In this document: positions 53,651-64,000 of the stretch, piece after piece
How the letters are laid out: each line of letters starts with the position of its first letter
Position numbering within the stretch: position 1 is the stretch's first letter
NCBI GenBank assembly: GCA_009746045.1
Contig: RPFO01000485.1
Span: forward strand, 48,780 to 112,779
DNA from: Mesostigma viride
Taxonomy: Eukaryota; Streptophyta; Mesostigmatophyceae; Mesostigmatales; Mesostigmataceae
Length of the DNA stretch: 64,000 nt
Direction: 5' to 3'
Program-made: the position numbers and the translations under genes
Notes under the pieces: generated by a model
What the model was told of the DNA's origin: nothing
Databases searched by the model: none
Seen by the model: the letters and a program-made list of their open reading frames with translations, nothing else

Positions 53651-53785
53651 CCAGGTACTGCAATCAATTGCAAGGTATGTGTACCCATTCTCAAGTTTCA
53701 CCTGACAATGGTGACTAGCGTTCACGCCCTTGCCGCCGCAAACCCTCTTTCTGCTGTCCATCTTCGCATTCGTCCAGCCACCCAC
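53651..53785 (-). CDS. Possible host-gene exon, unknown protein
   Basis: A 135-nt segment (45 codons, phase 0 at both ends) bounded on the minus strand by a good acceptor (TTGCTGTTGCAG, just above 53785) and a donor GTAAAG just below 53651. It reads VGGWTNAKMDSRKRVCGG, then NGYTYLAIDCSTW, with several Cys. A second acceptor with a strong pyrimidine tract (CGTTTTTTTTTTCCAG) lies at 53595-53610, but joining it in phase gives only a few codons before a stop. I do not recognise the protein and found no convincing first exon. The alternative is chance. Confidence 0.3.
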
Positions 53786-53799
53786 CTGCAACAGCAAAC

Positions 53800-55500
53800 G
53801 CAATCATGACACAATCAAATTTAGACACTGATGTTCTTGTACACGACTGAATCCTAAATCAAGCCCTAAGCATTTAAAGGAAATGAGAGAGGAAATAAAA
53901 GAGGGCGGCAGCTAATGCCTGCATGGCGAAATAAGGAGGGGTGGAGGAATGGCAATGCAAGTGGCATCATTGTGCACAAGCAAGGGCGCAAGTCAAGCGA
54001 TGGACAAGACGGGTGTGGGGCACGCGAGAAAGTAGCCAATTTGTCACAAAGAACAACACCATTATGAAACTAGACTGACATGTAACAAGAATGTCTCCCC
54101 ATAACGAAGAGGAATCCAATACTGGCGCTACCGACCCAAGGCAGGTGTGCACACTTGCTTCCCCCTCCAAGTGACTCATCATTACCACAGTCCCATGTGA
54201 CATCACAGCAATGCAAACCAAATTGCCCCACACCCAATAGACATCTCTGAGAAACTTCGCCAAGTGTCTGTAAACATGTAAACAGAACAAAAAACCCGCA
54301 AGTTTCCAACAGATGAAGGTGGGGTGTAAACCATGGTGCGGCATGGGCGCACCCACTTTGGGAAAACTCATCGACTCAGCCTTGATGCATACCTGCTCAC
54401 TTTACATGCTCTCAGTGCCCCCCTACATTCATAATGCAGAGTGAAAATACCCGCGAACCATACTCCTTAGCAAGCGATGCGAGCATTATTGGTATGGTAA
54501 AATGCAAACTTGCCATCACACACAGAAAAAATGAACGATGTAGTTGAGATGGACTGTAGGTGCGAATGATGGGCAACCTATTATTGAAACAGGCAGAAGA
54601 GCAATGCCTTCAAAAAAACAAGTGATGGTCATCTCTTACAAAGGCTGGCCAATCAACCCCATGTAACATTTAGCAATGCATGTGTAAATGGCTGATGCAA
54701 AGTAAACCCAATTGCAGAAAAGGCCTACAAAGACAAGCACAGTTAACCGCCAGTAAGTCACCACAATACCATCACAGCTGGCAGCTCGGTAGACGTCGCT
54801 CGGGACACCGGCGGACCACGCTCTTCCTTAACACACCAGTGCGATCCCTCAAAGGCCCTTCGAATTCTCCCTGAAGTACGAATGCCACGCAAAACAATGT
54901 CGTTATGTTAGACGATGCTTTCCAAAAAATGCTACCGACATTAAGAATACAGGCGCAGACTCGCACTTGCTCGATCCGCCTGAAGAGGAGGCAGGGTCCT
55001 CACAAGCCGCGGCTTGCTCGCGGGGGAAGAGCGCTGAGGCGAGAAATCCAAGCATATCGGAGAGGCCGCCGAATTCCCCGATCCTCTTTTCTTGCTTTGT
55101 TTCTTCGGTGTGGAGGGATCTGGCAACTCCGCCGAGGCCCTCCTCCAGCGTGTTGGCGTCGACATCGTGGAGTTGAGAGGGGAATGGGAATCTGTTAGAA
55201 GACGCAGAGAGCAGCGACCAAATTAACGAAACAAGCCAGAGCACCGTTGCATTATACGTTCCGTGAAAAATGGATGCTTATGATCGCACGGTCATGATCG
55301 CACAGCAGCTGGCGTCGCCCAACGCAGGCTATAAAACCCAACGCAGGCTGTTTCCGGCCCCACCGTCTAGGTCATCTAGTCGCTCTACACGTAAGCCAGC
55401 CATAATTTCAATGCACAAGGCTACACATTTCCATCACCATTCATCTTCATCATCCTGAACGACTCGAACACGCGGACAAGATAACGGCAGGCTCGAGCTA
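53800..55500. other. Probable intron or intergenic sequence
   Basis: No solid gene. A minus-strand open stretch at 54903-55244 begins with a hydrophobic run (LWLVSLIWSLLSASS) but lacks an ATG, so it is not called. Confidence 0.3.
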
Positions 55501-55501
55501 C

Positions 55502-55551
55502 CATGGTCCGGATTCTCCCGATTTCTGGCCTGCGCTGGTTGTCTCCTTGAT
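55502..55551 (+). repeat. 50-nt copy of the micro-insertion sequence
   Basis: Starts CCATGGTCCGG and ends CTGGTTGTCTCCTTG, near-identical to the insert at 9918-9968. No clear TSD. Confidence 0.55.
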
Positions 55552-56153
55552 AAAACTCCATCGCCAAGGTGCAGGAAACTAATGTTTTTGTGCTCTAACC
55601 CTCCGCCCAGCACCACAAACTAACTTCTGGCGACCGCAATCCATCCTTTGGCGACCGCAATCCATCCTTTGGCGACTCGGAAACCAATTCTTTGGCGAGG
55701 CCGCAACTTCACTCCGCTTTCCCCGGACGTTACACAGACGTTCACGTCTTGTCCGCGCCAAAATTTCGCACATGTTCCGTAAAGGGCGTGACGGAAACAG
55801 GAATCTGACCAAACGAATCAGATTTCGATCGGAAAAACCGCTGTCTGACCATGGTCTGACGCATCGAACTAAGAATCCCGACTGATCTGTAATAAAAAAC
55901 ACCTGTCTGCAATTAGTGAAACTAATCTGTAATTACCGGGCCCCAACTTGACTAATCTGAAATTTTCTATAAACTACAGTACTAATGCGGACGGTGTACC
56001 CACAGTGAGCTAGATTAATTAAACCCTGTCAATTTCTTGATACCCTAGGCTTAGCAGGGATTAACTACTGGCTATATTTGGAATAAACGTACACCTATTT
56101 ACCTGGAATTAAACCCTGTCGGTACACCGGCGCGCGAATAAACCTGTTGTCAC
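55552..56153. other. No supported gene
   Basis: Contains a repeated CTTTGGCGACCGCAATCCAT at 55626-55670 and a GATACCCTAGGCTTAGCAGG segment (56040) that recurs at 58280 and 58376. No gene seen. Confidence 0.4.
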
Positions 56154-56921
56154 AGGAGGGGTGACATCTCCAGGCAAAATTTCCTGGATACTAGGGGCCC
56201 GTCCCAGGGCCTGACTGCTGCGGTAAGCGCCGGCCCCTGAATTGAAATAGGGGCTGGCGAGTAAAACGAGGGTCGGCGGCGGTGGCCCCGTATTACTGGC
56301 CCCCAATAGCGCAGCGCTACGTGGCCGAGCTGCGGCCCCACGTGGCAAGATGCGGCACCACGTGGCAAGATGAGGCGCCACGTGGCTTGATGCCGGCATG
56401 CCTCTCCGGCGACAGGCAATTACTGGGCAAGACATACACAGTACCCTAGTAAGGTTACCATCCGAGCTACTTACGTCCCCGAACTATCTCTGTTGGATAT
56501 GACCGGCGTGGGATTCCAACTAAACTGAACTGAACTGAACTGAACTGGGCAAGACATCTGCAGACTGCATGACAGTATAGCGCGGCGCGGCGTGAGGACG
56601 GATGCCGACACAGTTTTTTGTGTAGGCATCCGTAGGCCCGTACATAGCTGGCATCCGGGGCATGGCAAGATGGGACGCCACGTGGCATGATGCGGCATGC
56701 CGCGCCTGCTGTACAATATGGGGGCCCGAAATCTAGGGCTGGCGGCTGCATAAAAATTCGGCCCCTGGAATCTCCCCTATAGGGGCCGAAAAGATGGGGG
56801 CTAGCTAGAATTGGTGCCGGTAGCTGCACGGGCCCCTAGTATGGAAATAGGGGCCAGACATTCTGGACCGGCGGCTGCAGGATCCGGCCCCTAGTTAGCT
56901 TGGCTCAATGTCACCCCTCCT
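56154..56921. mobile_element. MITE with 8-bp TSD, copy 1
   Basis: 768 bp with inverted ends AGGAGGGGTGACAT. GTTGTCAC is duplicated outside (56146-56153 and 56922-56929). Eight-base TSDs fit the hAT superfamily. The interior has short CACGTGGCAAGATG repeats and no transposase. Confidence 0.88.
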
Positions 56922-57106
56922 GTTGTCACTTGTCAGTTGAGTAAACTCAACCGTGAAAAGATGGACGGTACAGATGAACCGTGAAAAGATGGACGGTGTA
57001 GTTGAGAATTGAGATGACAAATGCGCTGGCAGGCGCTGGCTGCTCACTGGCTTCGCGCATGTACAGGCTGGTTAGGCTATAGTGACCCTTATAGTGTCAG
57101 CAAGCG

Positions 57107-57394
57107 CTTCCGGAAAATTGAGAGCGAATCTGGAGAAGCTGAAAGTACATTTGCCTGGCAGTTTTTCATGACGGATGCGACTGCGAGTCGAGCGGTCGAA
57201 AATTATTTGATCTACTGTCGCTTACAGAAGTACTTTCTGAACCAGACAGATATCTCCCAGTTTGTATCGCCTTTTTACCGTACAAGCCATCGGTTTCCTC
57301 GACCGCTCGACTCGCAGTCGCATCCGTCATGCCGAAAAACTGCCAGGCAAATGTACTTTCAGCTTCTCCAGATTCGCTCTCAATTTTCCGGAAG
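57107..57394. repeat. Long near-perfect hairpin
   Basis: Arms 57107-57199 and 57299-57394 are complementary over about 93 nt, with one 3-nt difference; the loop is about 99 nt. Transcribed, it would give a long double-stranded RNA. The ends (CTTCCGGAAAATTGAG) show no clear TSD. Confidence 0.88.
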
Positions 57395-57424
57395 GTCAAG
57401 TTATGTCCAGGGTATGGTTAGTGG

Positions 57425-58175
57425 AGGAGGGGTGACATCTCCAGGCAATTTTTCCCGGATACTAGGGGCCCGTCCCAGGGCCTGACTGCTGCGGTAAGCG
57501 CCGGCCCCTGAATTGAATTAGGGGCTGGCGAGTAAAACGAGGGTCGGCGGCGGTGGCCCCGTATTACTGGCCCCCAATAGCGCAGCGCTACGTGGCCGAG
57601 CTGCGGCACCACGTGGCAAGATGCGGCACCACGTGGCAAGATGAGGCGCCACGTGGCTTGATGCCGGCATGCCTCTCCGGCGACAGGCAATTACTGGGCA
57701 AGACATACACAGTACCCTAGTAAGGTTACCATCCGAGCTACTTACGTCCCCGAACTATCTCTGTTGGATATGACCGGCGTGGGATTCCAACTAAACTGAA
57801 CTGAACTGAACTGAACTGGGCAAGACATCTGCAGACTGCATGACAGTATAGCGCGGCGCGGCGTGAGGACGGATGCCGACACAGTTTTTTGTGTAGGCAT
57901 CCGTAGGCCCGTACATAGCTGGCATCCGGGGCATGGCAAGATGGGACGCCACGTGGCATGATGCGGCATGCCGCGCCTGCTGTACAATATGGGGGCCCGA
58001 AATCTAGGGCTGGCGGCTGCATAAAAATTCGGCCCCTGGAATCTCCCCTATAGGGGCCGAAAAGATGGGGGCTACAGCTGCACGGGCCCCTAGTATGGAA
58101 ATAGGGGCCAGACATTCTGGACCGGCGGCTGCAGGATCCGGCCCCTAGTTAGCTTGGCTCAATGTCACCCCTCCT
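57425..58175. mobile_element. MITE with 8-bp TSD, copy 2
   Basis: 751 bp, close to copy 1 apart from a short deletion near the right end. GTTAGTGG is duplicated outside (57417-57424 and 58176-58183), confirming the element's ends. Confidence 0.9.
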
Positions 58176-58247
58176 GTTAGTGGCACAGCCATATCTGTAC
58201 AGTAGTGACGACATGCGCGTGAAAATGATCATGAGGATACCTTGGCG

Positions 58248-58435
58248 GACATTTCTGACACTGCTGAAGTGCTGCTATCTGATACCCTAGGCTTAGCAGG
58301 TATTAACTATTGGATATATTTTGAATAAAGGAGACTTTCGCGGACATTTCTGACTCTGCTGAAGTGCTGCTATCTGATACCCTAGGCTTAGCAGGGATTA
58401 ACTATTGGATATATTAGGAATAAACCTACACCTAT
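58248..58435. repeat. Two tandem copies of about 90 bp
   Basis: The segment from CGGACATTTCTGAC to GGATATATT, containing GATACCCTAGGCTTAGCAGG, is repeated twice in a row; a partial copy is near 56036. A (GTT)n run follows at 58502-58520. Confidence 0.7.
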
Positions 58436-58519
58436 TTATCTGGAAGTGCTGCTATCTTACAGAAACTCTATGCGCGACACTGCTGCGACAGACGTGTCAT
58501 GTTGTTGTTGTTGTTGTTG

Positions 58520-59318
58520 TTTCCCACGTGACTAGTATACGTAACACGGAACCGGTACCATCTATCTAATGATCTCCCAATTTACCTGTTGTAATATTCC
58601 AACACGATATTACCCGATATTATAACCCGCAACGGCACGCCGAAATTCGGCTCGGTTTTTCCAGCTCTGGCGGACATGCGAGCTGTCTTGGCGGCCATGC
58701 GAGCAGTCTTGTAACTACATTCAGCTTTGTGCTGGCTCGGGTAAAGATCCTGCGCCCTTTCAGAATCCACAGAAGGCATAATTCCAGCTGCTTCGAGTGC
58801 CGACTACCGTTGGAGCAGCCGCATCGCAGGTGTGGCGAGTATATATTCAACTACCATAATAAGGCAGGACCAGTCTTTGGATCCACTATTAATAACCCTG
58901 TCGGACAACCGGCGCGGAAATAAACTGAAATCAATTAATTAAGGTGTGGCGACTAGAGGTCGCCAGCGACGTGTTCATTTAATTAGAGTTGCCGATGCGG
59001 GGAAATGAAACCAGTGTCAAGCCGTGGTTGCATTATGCCTGTTAGACCCGGGAAGAACTTGCCGGGGCCGGGGCTCAAACGGGGTATACTTCGCGCAAAC
59101 CTCATCAGTGCTGTAATGACCAATGTCAAAACAATGTGCCTTAGCCCTTATACGCGGGTGCGCGCAATCGGGTTCATGAACGATCCTAGCCCGGCCTCCT
59201 TGCGACGCATGCGTTGATGATCGGTATTTATTCCTGCCTTAAGTAAATGCATGGTGTACATTGGTCTTCGAGGCGGTGTGGTCTTTACTAGTCACTGGCA
59301 GTTACTTCCCTCAGCGCC
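58520..59318. other. Upstream region of the kinase gene
   Basis: No repeat with ends or RNA gene recognised. It presumably holds the promoter of the gene starting at 59319, but I see no firm core promoter motif. Confidence 0.35.
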
Positions 59319-62300
59319 ATGGAGACCAGTGGCGTCATTGTTGAGCTTCCTGAAAGTACCGCAGACAATCATCAAGGTGATCTACGCATGCCGGCGACAA
59401 GGACGTTATCCGATATTATGCCATCCCCAATGTCATCCGTTATGGCTTACCATATGCCACTGGCAGAGTCGCCCTGGGGAGAATCTGATACGATGGCACC
59501 AATGGCCTCCTCTGTGGAACCTGCCAGCCCGTCAAGAAGAACTTTTGCCGAGGTGGCACACCTGGTAGTCATGACGAATAGGTTTGCCGCAAGATTCCGT
59601 ACACTTCGGGACATGGTGTCCCCGGACTGCTATGTCCAGCTGGAGGACATGCAGAATTTGGGGCGCCTTGGTGAGGGTGCTTTTGCGACGGTGGATCAAT
59701 ACAGGATGAAATCGGGTGAGGGGCCGGCCATGGCGGTGAAGAAGTTGAGATTGGAATTTCTTGCCGGTGGCCCAGAATTGCGAGATTTCGCACAGGTAAG
59801 CTTCTCCCTGCCCTTGGCACTAAGAAGGTGTTTCTTCACTGATCATGGTTAGACTGCAGGGCTGTCATGGCCCCACGCCACCAGCCTTCGCTGTGGCCAG
59901 AGGCAAACCAGTGAATGCCCCATGCAGCTTTTTCCAAATCGCTGTGTTGATTGTATGCTTTCTTCTGTGTTGAGGCGGCGTATTTCATGGGCTCCCCTCC
60001 TATAATATGCCATCCTCCTCCTAGAAAAAAATCCAACTGCTGGTGAATTAAGGGGACTGCCCGGTGCCCCCCATCATCTGCGTAGTACCAATTTTGCCGC
60101 TCCTTTCGTTCACAACTGTTGGTGGGCCACGACAACCTAAATCCTGTGTTTGTAGCTAGGCATCCATGCACTAGAGCGCGCCACTTGGCAACTATTAGAC
60201 CAGCCCTCATGGAGGGAAGGTGCCCACCTGCAAGCATACTTGCTGCAGACAAGGAGGAGGAAGCGCACAAGGGGTTAATGCAGCACTGGCACCTGGCAGT
60301 GTTGTATCGCAACACACAGGCATGCTTGCGCGCCACGTGGCATGTGCCCCGTTAGAGGGCAGTGCCATTGGTGAAATAGGAATTGCGTGATTGAAGCAGT
60401 CACCCCCATCAATGCATGGGAATCTGTGCCCCGGGCATTTGTGGGTGGTGGCTTTGATCTTCACACACTAATCCCCTTTCCGTTCCTTCCCTTTCAGTTT
60501 GCTTCCATTTGCATCTTAATTCCCCCCCGCCACTGCCACTGCCACTGCCACTGCCACTGCCACTGCCACTGCCACTGCCACTGCCACTGCCACTGCCACT
60601 GCCACTGCCATTTCTTCTGCTTTCTCACCTTCTCTTCTCCCCCCCTCCCCTGGATGATCATATCACTTGGTTGGGGGTCATGGCTATGACGCTATCATCT
60701 CGCACATTCAAACTCCCATGTCAGTCGTGAGCCCTGTTCCATTTCGCCTTCCACGTCTTGGCCTGACGCAACCTGTGACACATGTCCGCCTTGTGTGCTG
60801 TACACCCGCAGGAGGTGGCACTCATGAAGAAGCTGAAGCACAAGAACATCTGCCGCTTCCTTGGCGTGGGAGAGTACGCGGAGGATGGCTACATGCCCCG
60901 GTTTGTGTGCATGGAGATGCTGCCAGGGGGGTCCCTGGGCTCCCTGATCCAGAGGAACAGGGTCACGGTAGCGCAGGCGTTTCGATACGCGCGCGACATC
61001 GCGTGCGGCCTGGCCTACCTGCACGAATCCATCCCGCCCGTCATGCACCGAGACATCAAGCTGGATGTGGGTGCTCAATTACTCCTTGTTGCAAGCATGT
61101 GGTGGTTGCTGGTTCTCTTGATCTTGCATAATTTCTGCGCATTTTAAGATTTCCATTGCCACCACATACGCAGCGTTCATGTCACGACCCACCCATTGGG
61201 CTATCAAAGATGAATAGCCTGTCAGTAAAGGATGTAATACTAGTATTCCTGTAGTTATATATTGGAGCTTATGGGCCCCACCCATGCCCAGACCTGAACT
61301 GTTGTGTTGTACTGTGGCAGATGGCATCCTACCACGGTCTTGAGGGAGGGAGGGAGGGAGGGAGGGAGGGAGGGAGGGAGGGAGGGAGGGAGGGAGGGAG
61401 GGATCAGGGAGGGAGGGAGGGAGGGAGGAGGGAGGGAGGGAGGGAGGGAGGGAGGAGGGAGGGAGGGAGGGAGGGAGGAGGGAGGGAGCTAGGAGGGAGG
61501 GAGGGAGGGAGGGAGGGAGGGAGGGAGGGAGGGAGGGAGGGAGGAGGGAGGGAGGGAGGGAGGAGGGAGGGAGGGAGGAGGGAGGGAGGGAGGGAGGGAG
61601 GGAGGGAGGGGAGGGAGGAGGGAGGGAGGGAGGGAGGGAGGGAGGGAGGGGGGGGGGAGGAGGGAGGAGGGGGGGGGAGGGAGGGAGGGAGGGAGGAGGG
61701 AGGGAGGGAGGGAGGAGGGAGGGAGGGAGGGAGGGAGGGAGGGAGGGAGGGAGGGAGGAGGAGGGAGGGAGGGAGGGAGGGAGGAGGAGGGAGGGAGGGA
61801 GGGAGGGAGGGAGGGAGGGAGGGAGGGAGGGAGGGAGGGAGGGAGGGAGGGAGGGAGGGAGGGAGGAGGGCACGGACGCAGTAATCCAGTGTGAGGTGGC
61901 AACAAGGAGGATGGAGAGATGAAAAGGTGTGAACTTGGATATGCTCTGGAGACCGCGGCGAATCGACGGTGCATACTGCTTGCAGCTGCTGGCCGCCCGC
62001 CTACCTTCCCTCCCGCCTTCTCTCCTGCCTTCTCTCCTGCCTTCGGGACCACGTGACCGCCTGACCACCTGACCACCTGACCACCTGACCACCTGACCAC
62101 CTGACCACCTGACCACCTGACCACCTGACCACCTGACCACCTGACCACCTGACCACCTGACCACCTGACCACCTGACCACCTGACCACCTGACCACCTGA
62201 CCACCTGACCACCTGACCACCTGACCACCTGACCACCTGACCACCTGACAACCTGACTGACCACCTGACCACCTAGTGACCACATGATCACCTGACCACT

Positions 62301-62720
62301 TGACCACCTGACCATTTGCTCACCCACCCGCCCACCCTCCCATCCACCTACACTCACGCACATGCGGTACATCGCTCGCGCCCACCCGCTCATGCAAGCG
62401 GCGCAGAACATTTTGATCGACGCCGAGGGGGTGGCCAAGATCACCGACTTTGGCCTAGGCAAGCTGGTTCACCGCGCGCTGGAGCGTCGCGCGCTCGCGA
62501 AAAGCTTTTTCACCAACACCGGGCGCGCAAGCCGCCGCAGGAGCCGCCTCAGCCCTGGTGACGACGCCAGCTTCAGCAACTCAAAGGGCAGCGGTTCTTA
62601 CAGCGGGCAGGGTCTCCCAGGCCGCTCCGGCTCAGAGCTCAGCGAGAGGAGCTTCCGGTCGAGCAGCAAGTGGTCGCTGGATAACAGCCGCAACAAGCTC
62701 ACTAGGATATTCTCACAAAG
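59319..62720 (+). CDS. Protein kinase, MAPKKK/TKL-like, three exons, 3' end not found
   Basis: Exons 59319-59795, 60812-61066 and 62407-62720, with GT-AG introns of 1016 and 1340 nt, both phase 0. The ATG sits in GCGCCATGG. About 110 residues of Ser/Pro-rich leader precede the kinase domain: glycine loop [14 protein letters not shown] lysine in [11 protein letters not shown], alpha-C Glu in [19 protein letters not shown], hinge [13 protein letters not shown], catalytic loop HRDIKLD joined across intron 2 to NILID, and metal-binding DFG in [11 protein letters not shown]. After DFG comes an unusual Ser/Arg-rich stretch of about 85 residues ([20 protein letters not shown]) before the next donor at 62721. 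No APE motif or C-lobe was found downstream. It is a Ser/Thr kinase, probably in MAP-kinase-type signalling. Confidence 0.85.
60529..60610 (+). repeat. (GCCACT)n microsatellite in kinase intron 1
   Basis: About 13-14 perfect hexamer copies. Confidence 0.95.
61342..61869 (+). repeat. (GGGA)n purine tract of about 530 bp in kinase intron 2
   Basis: Almost uninterrupted GGGA/GGA repeat, all purine on the coding strand; able to form G-quadruplex or triplex structures. Confidence 0.97.
62053..62312 (+). repeat. (CCACCTGA)n minisatellite in kinase intron 2
   Basis: An 8-bp unit repeated about 30 times, ending about 95 bp before exon 3. Confidence 0.97.
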
Positions 62721-64000
62721 GTGGGTGGCAGCATGTGAGGTTGGGTGATGGCACCGCTTTCGCAGGTACCTGTGCCCAGCCGTGTGCCTGCCGTTGTGGG
62801 CAAGGGGAAATGGATGATAGCGCAAGCTCAAGGGTCTGCTTGTTTTAACCCCTGCACCATCCGTCGGGCAAGGGGGCCGGTCTTTTCTTCCTTGGCAGCT
62901 GGATGGAGCGGTATCCCACACGGCGCATGGTGACTGGTTTTCGCATCCTGCTGCGATGGGGGGCTCCGACGTCATGTCTCCAGATTGTTTGCGGTTCATT
63001 ACCATTGGCGCAGGGGAGGGCACGGATCTCCCTTGCCTAGGGAGTTAGTGCAGGCTGAGAACTGGGAAACTCAGTGCACGCAGACAATGCCAAATGGCTT
63101 GTGTGGAAACGACGAGATGTCCACCTTGGCATTAGGATAGAATGGCACATATACCGCTGGTCAGCCGTCACTTGCGGCTGACCAGACTTTGCGTAAGTTA
63201 AGCCTAACTTACTGATCCTGGACGGACTAGCCTATCAGTTACAACCTGATCTAGTCAGTCCTAACATGACAACTACAGTCCCGGTACTGTGGTACCGGCT
63301 CAACACATACTGAGTCTAGCCACGTGTCCATGCCACGACTGCTCTAGTCCAGCACCGTCCCAGTACCCAATTGGGCGCCGGCGGTGCTGGCACGTGTCCA
63401 CTCAGGCTACAGGCGGGAGACTTAGACTAACTCCCAATTTAAGTTTTCTTTGGGTTTCAACAGAAACACACATAGCCATCAAATGGACGCAGCCATTCCC
63501 AATGCCTTAGAAAAACTGTCAGATAACCTACTAGGACCCGGGCCAAGGTCACCTCACACATGTACAAGAGATGCATTAAAAAAGGCCCCATGTCTCAAGC
63601 ATGGTTTCTTAACCCCTAAACCGTCCTCGTGCCGATTTTCGACCACGAGTTTTACTCATGACTGGAATTCGGCATGAGTTTGTGCGCCCTGTAGAAATCT
63701 CGCGGGAAGGTTTTCGCGGGTAAAAATAGGACCGTTGGAAAGGTCTAGATTCACTCTATCCGTAGCACTCTTGAAAGACTGTATCTGACCACCGGACCAG
63801 GGTGAAAACCCTGGTCAAAGCTGACAGGGTACCCTAAACTGGTGACTCAAAATAGTCATAAGATATTTTGAGCATTATCTTGTGGGTCCCTGGGTGAAAC
63901 AAGACATGGAAGTGCTTGGATGTAGTGCTTGGGTACACTTACAGTCCCCCCTGAAATACTAGGGTGAAATCCAAGGTATACGTGGTCCATCATGCATTTG
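62721..64000. other. Downstream of kinase exon 3, intron or intergenic
   Basis: No exon that continues the kinase domain was recognised. An 11-bp-stem hairpin lies at 63157-63185 (CTGGTCAGCCG with its complement) and a smaller one around 63797-63816 (ACCAGGGTGAAAACCCTGGT). The rest is unassigned. Confidence 0.4.

Noticed and set aside
54903-55244. Minus-strand frame starting with a signal-peptide-like run
   Set aside because: No ATG in frame and no clear splice partners.
60387-60689. His-Cys repeat frame (CHCHCH)
   Set aside because: Translation of the GCCACT microsatellite in intron 1.
61079-62272. Long minus-strand frames of Pro/Ser/Leu or Trp/Ser/Gly repeats
   Set aside because: They are translations of the GGGA and CCACCTGA tandem repeats inside a kinase intron.
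62900-63000. Possible next kinase exon with GSDVMSPD resembling a GT-x-x-YMSPE motif
   Set aside because: A weak acceptor precedes it, but the frame and flanking residues do not continue a kinase C-lobe; treated as chance.

Overview
The window is nuclear DNA from a eukaryote. GT-AG introns split a protein kinase gene on the right, a bacterial gene layout is absent, and most of the rest is retrotransposons and DNA transposons. The mix (chromodomain Ty3/gypsy elements, non-LTR elements with a restriction-like endonuclease tail, TTAA-type and 8-bp-TSD DNA elements, a MAPKKK-like kinase) would fit an alga or related protist. The species cannot be named from sequence alone.

Left part (1-19004): two minus-strand LTR-retroelement relics. 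R1 (1-4582) reads GAG then integrase (INT). An ORF1-only LINE, with an 11-bp target-site duplication (TSD), splits it. R2 (6870-19004) reads INT, retropepsin, reverse transcriptase (RT) and RNase H between two 251-bp LTR-like repeats. R2 was later hit by a LINE 3' fragment, a 51-nt micro-insertion, two non-autonomous LTR elements (X and Y1) and a 1.7-kb TTAA transposon. Y1 in turn holds a 5'-truncated LINE. For two of these insertions (Y1 and the TTAA element), removing the element with one TSD copy restores an INT reading frame. Together R1 and R2 imply the unusual order GAG-INT-PR-RT-RH.

Middle part (19005-50718): hAT-like MITEs, an unrecognised ORF with an in-frame TGA, and two related 10.8-kb Ty3/gypsy chromoviruses. 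These are G1 (22584-34604, TSD ACCAT) and G2 (39928-50718, TSD GTTGT). Each carries a viroplasmin-like small ORF, gag, pol with a C-terminal chromodomain, and a GC-rich accessory gene of about 770 codons after pol. G1's RT is split by a 1219-bp insert made of four perfect 206-nt palindromes and three copies of a 131-132-nt spacer bearing a tRNA B-box. Between G1 and G2 lies a second ORF1-only LINE, split by a Y-family LTR element (Y2).

Right part (50719-64000): two 3' LINE copies with clean TSDs, very short retroposon-like tails, a possible minus-strand host exon near 53.7 kb, two MITEs with 8-bp TSDs flanking a long hairpin, and a three-exon partial kinase gene (59319-62720). Its introns hold large GGGA, GCCACT and CCACCTGA tandem repeats.

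The work was done by eye. Boundaries defined by TSDs are firm. Family names rest on visible motifs, and no database search was possible.
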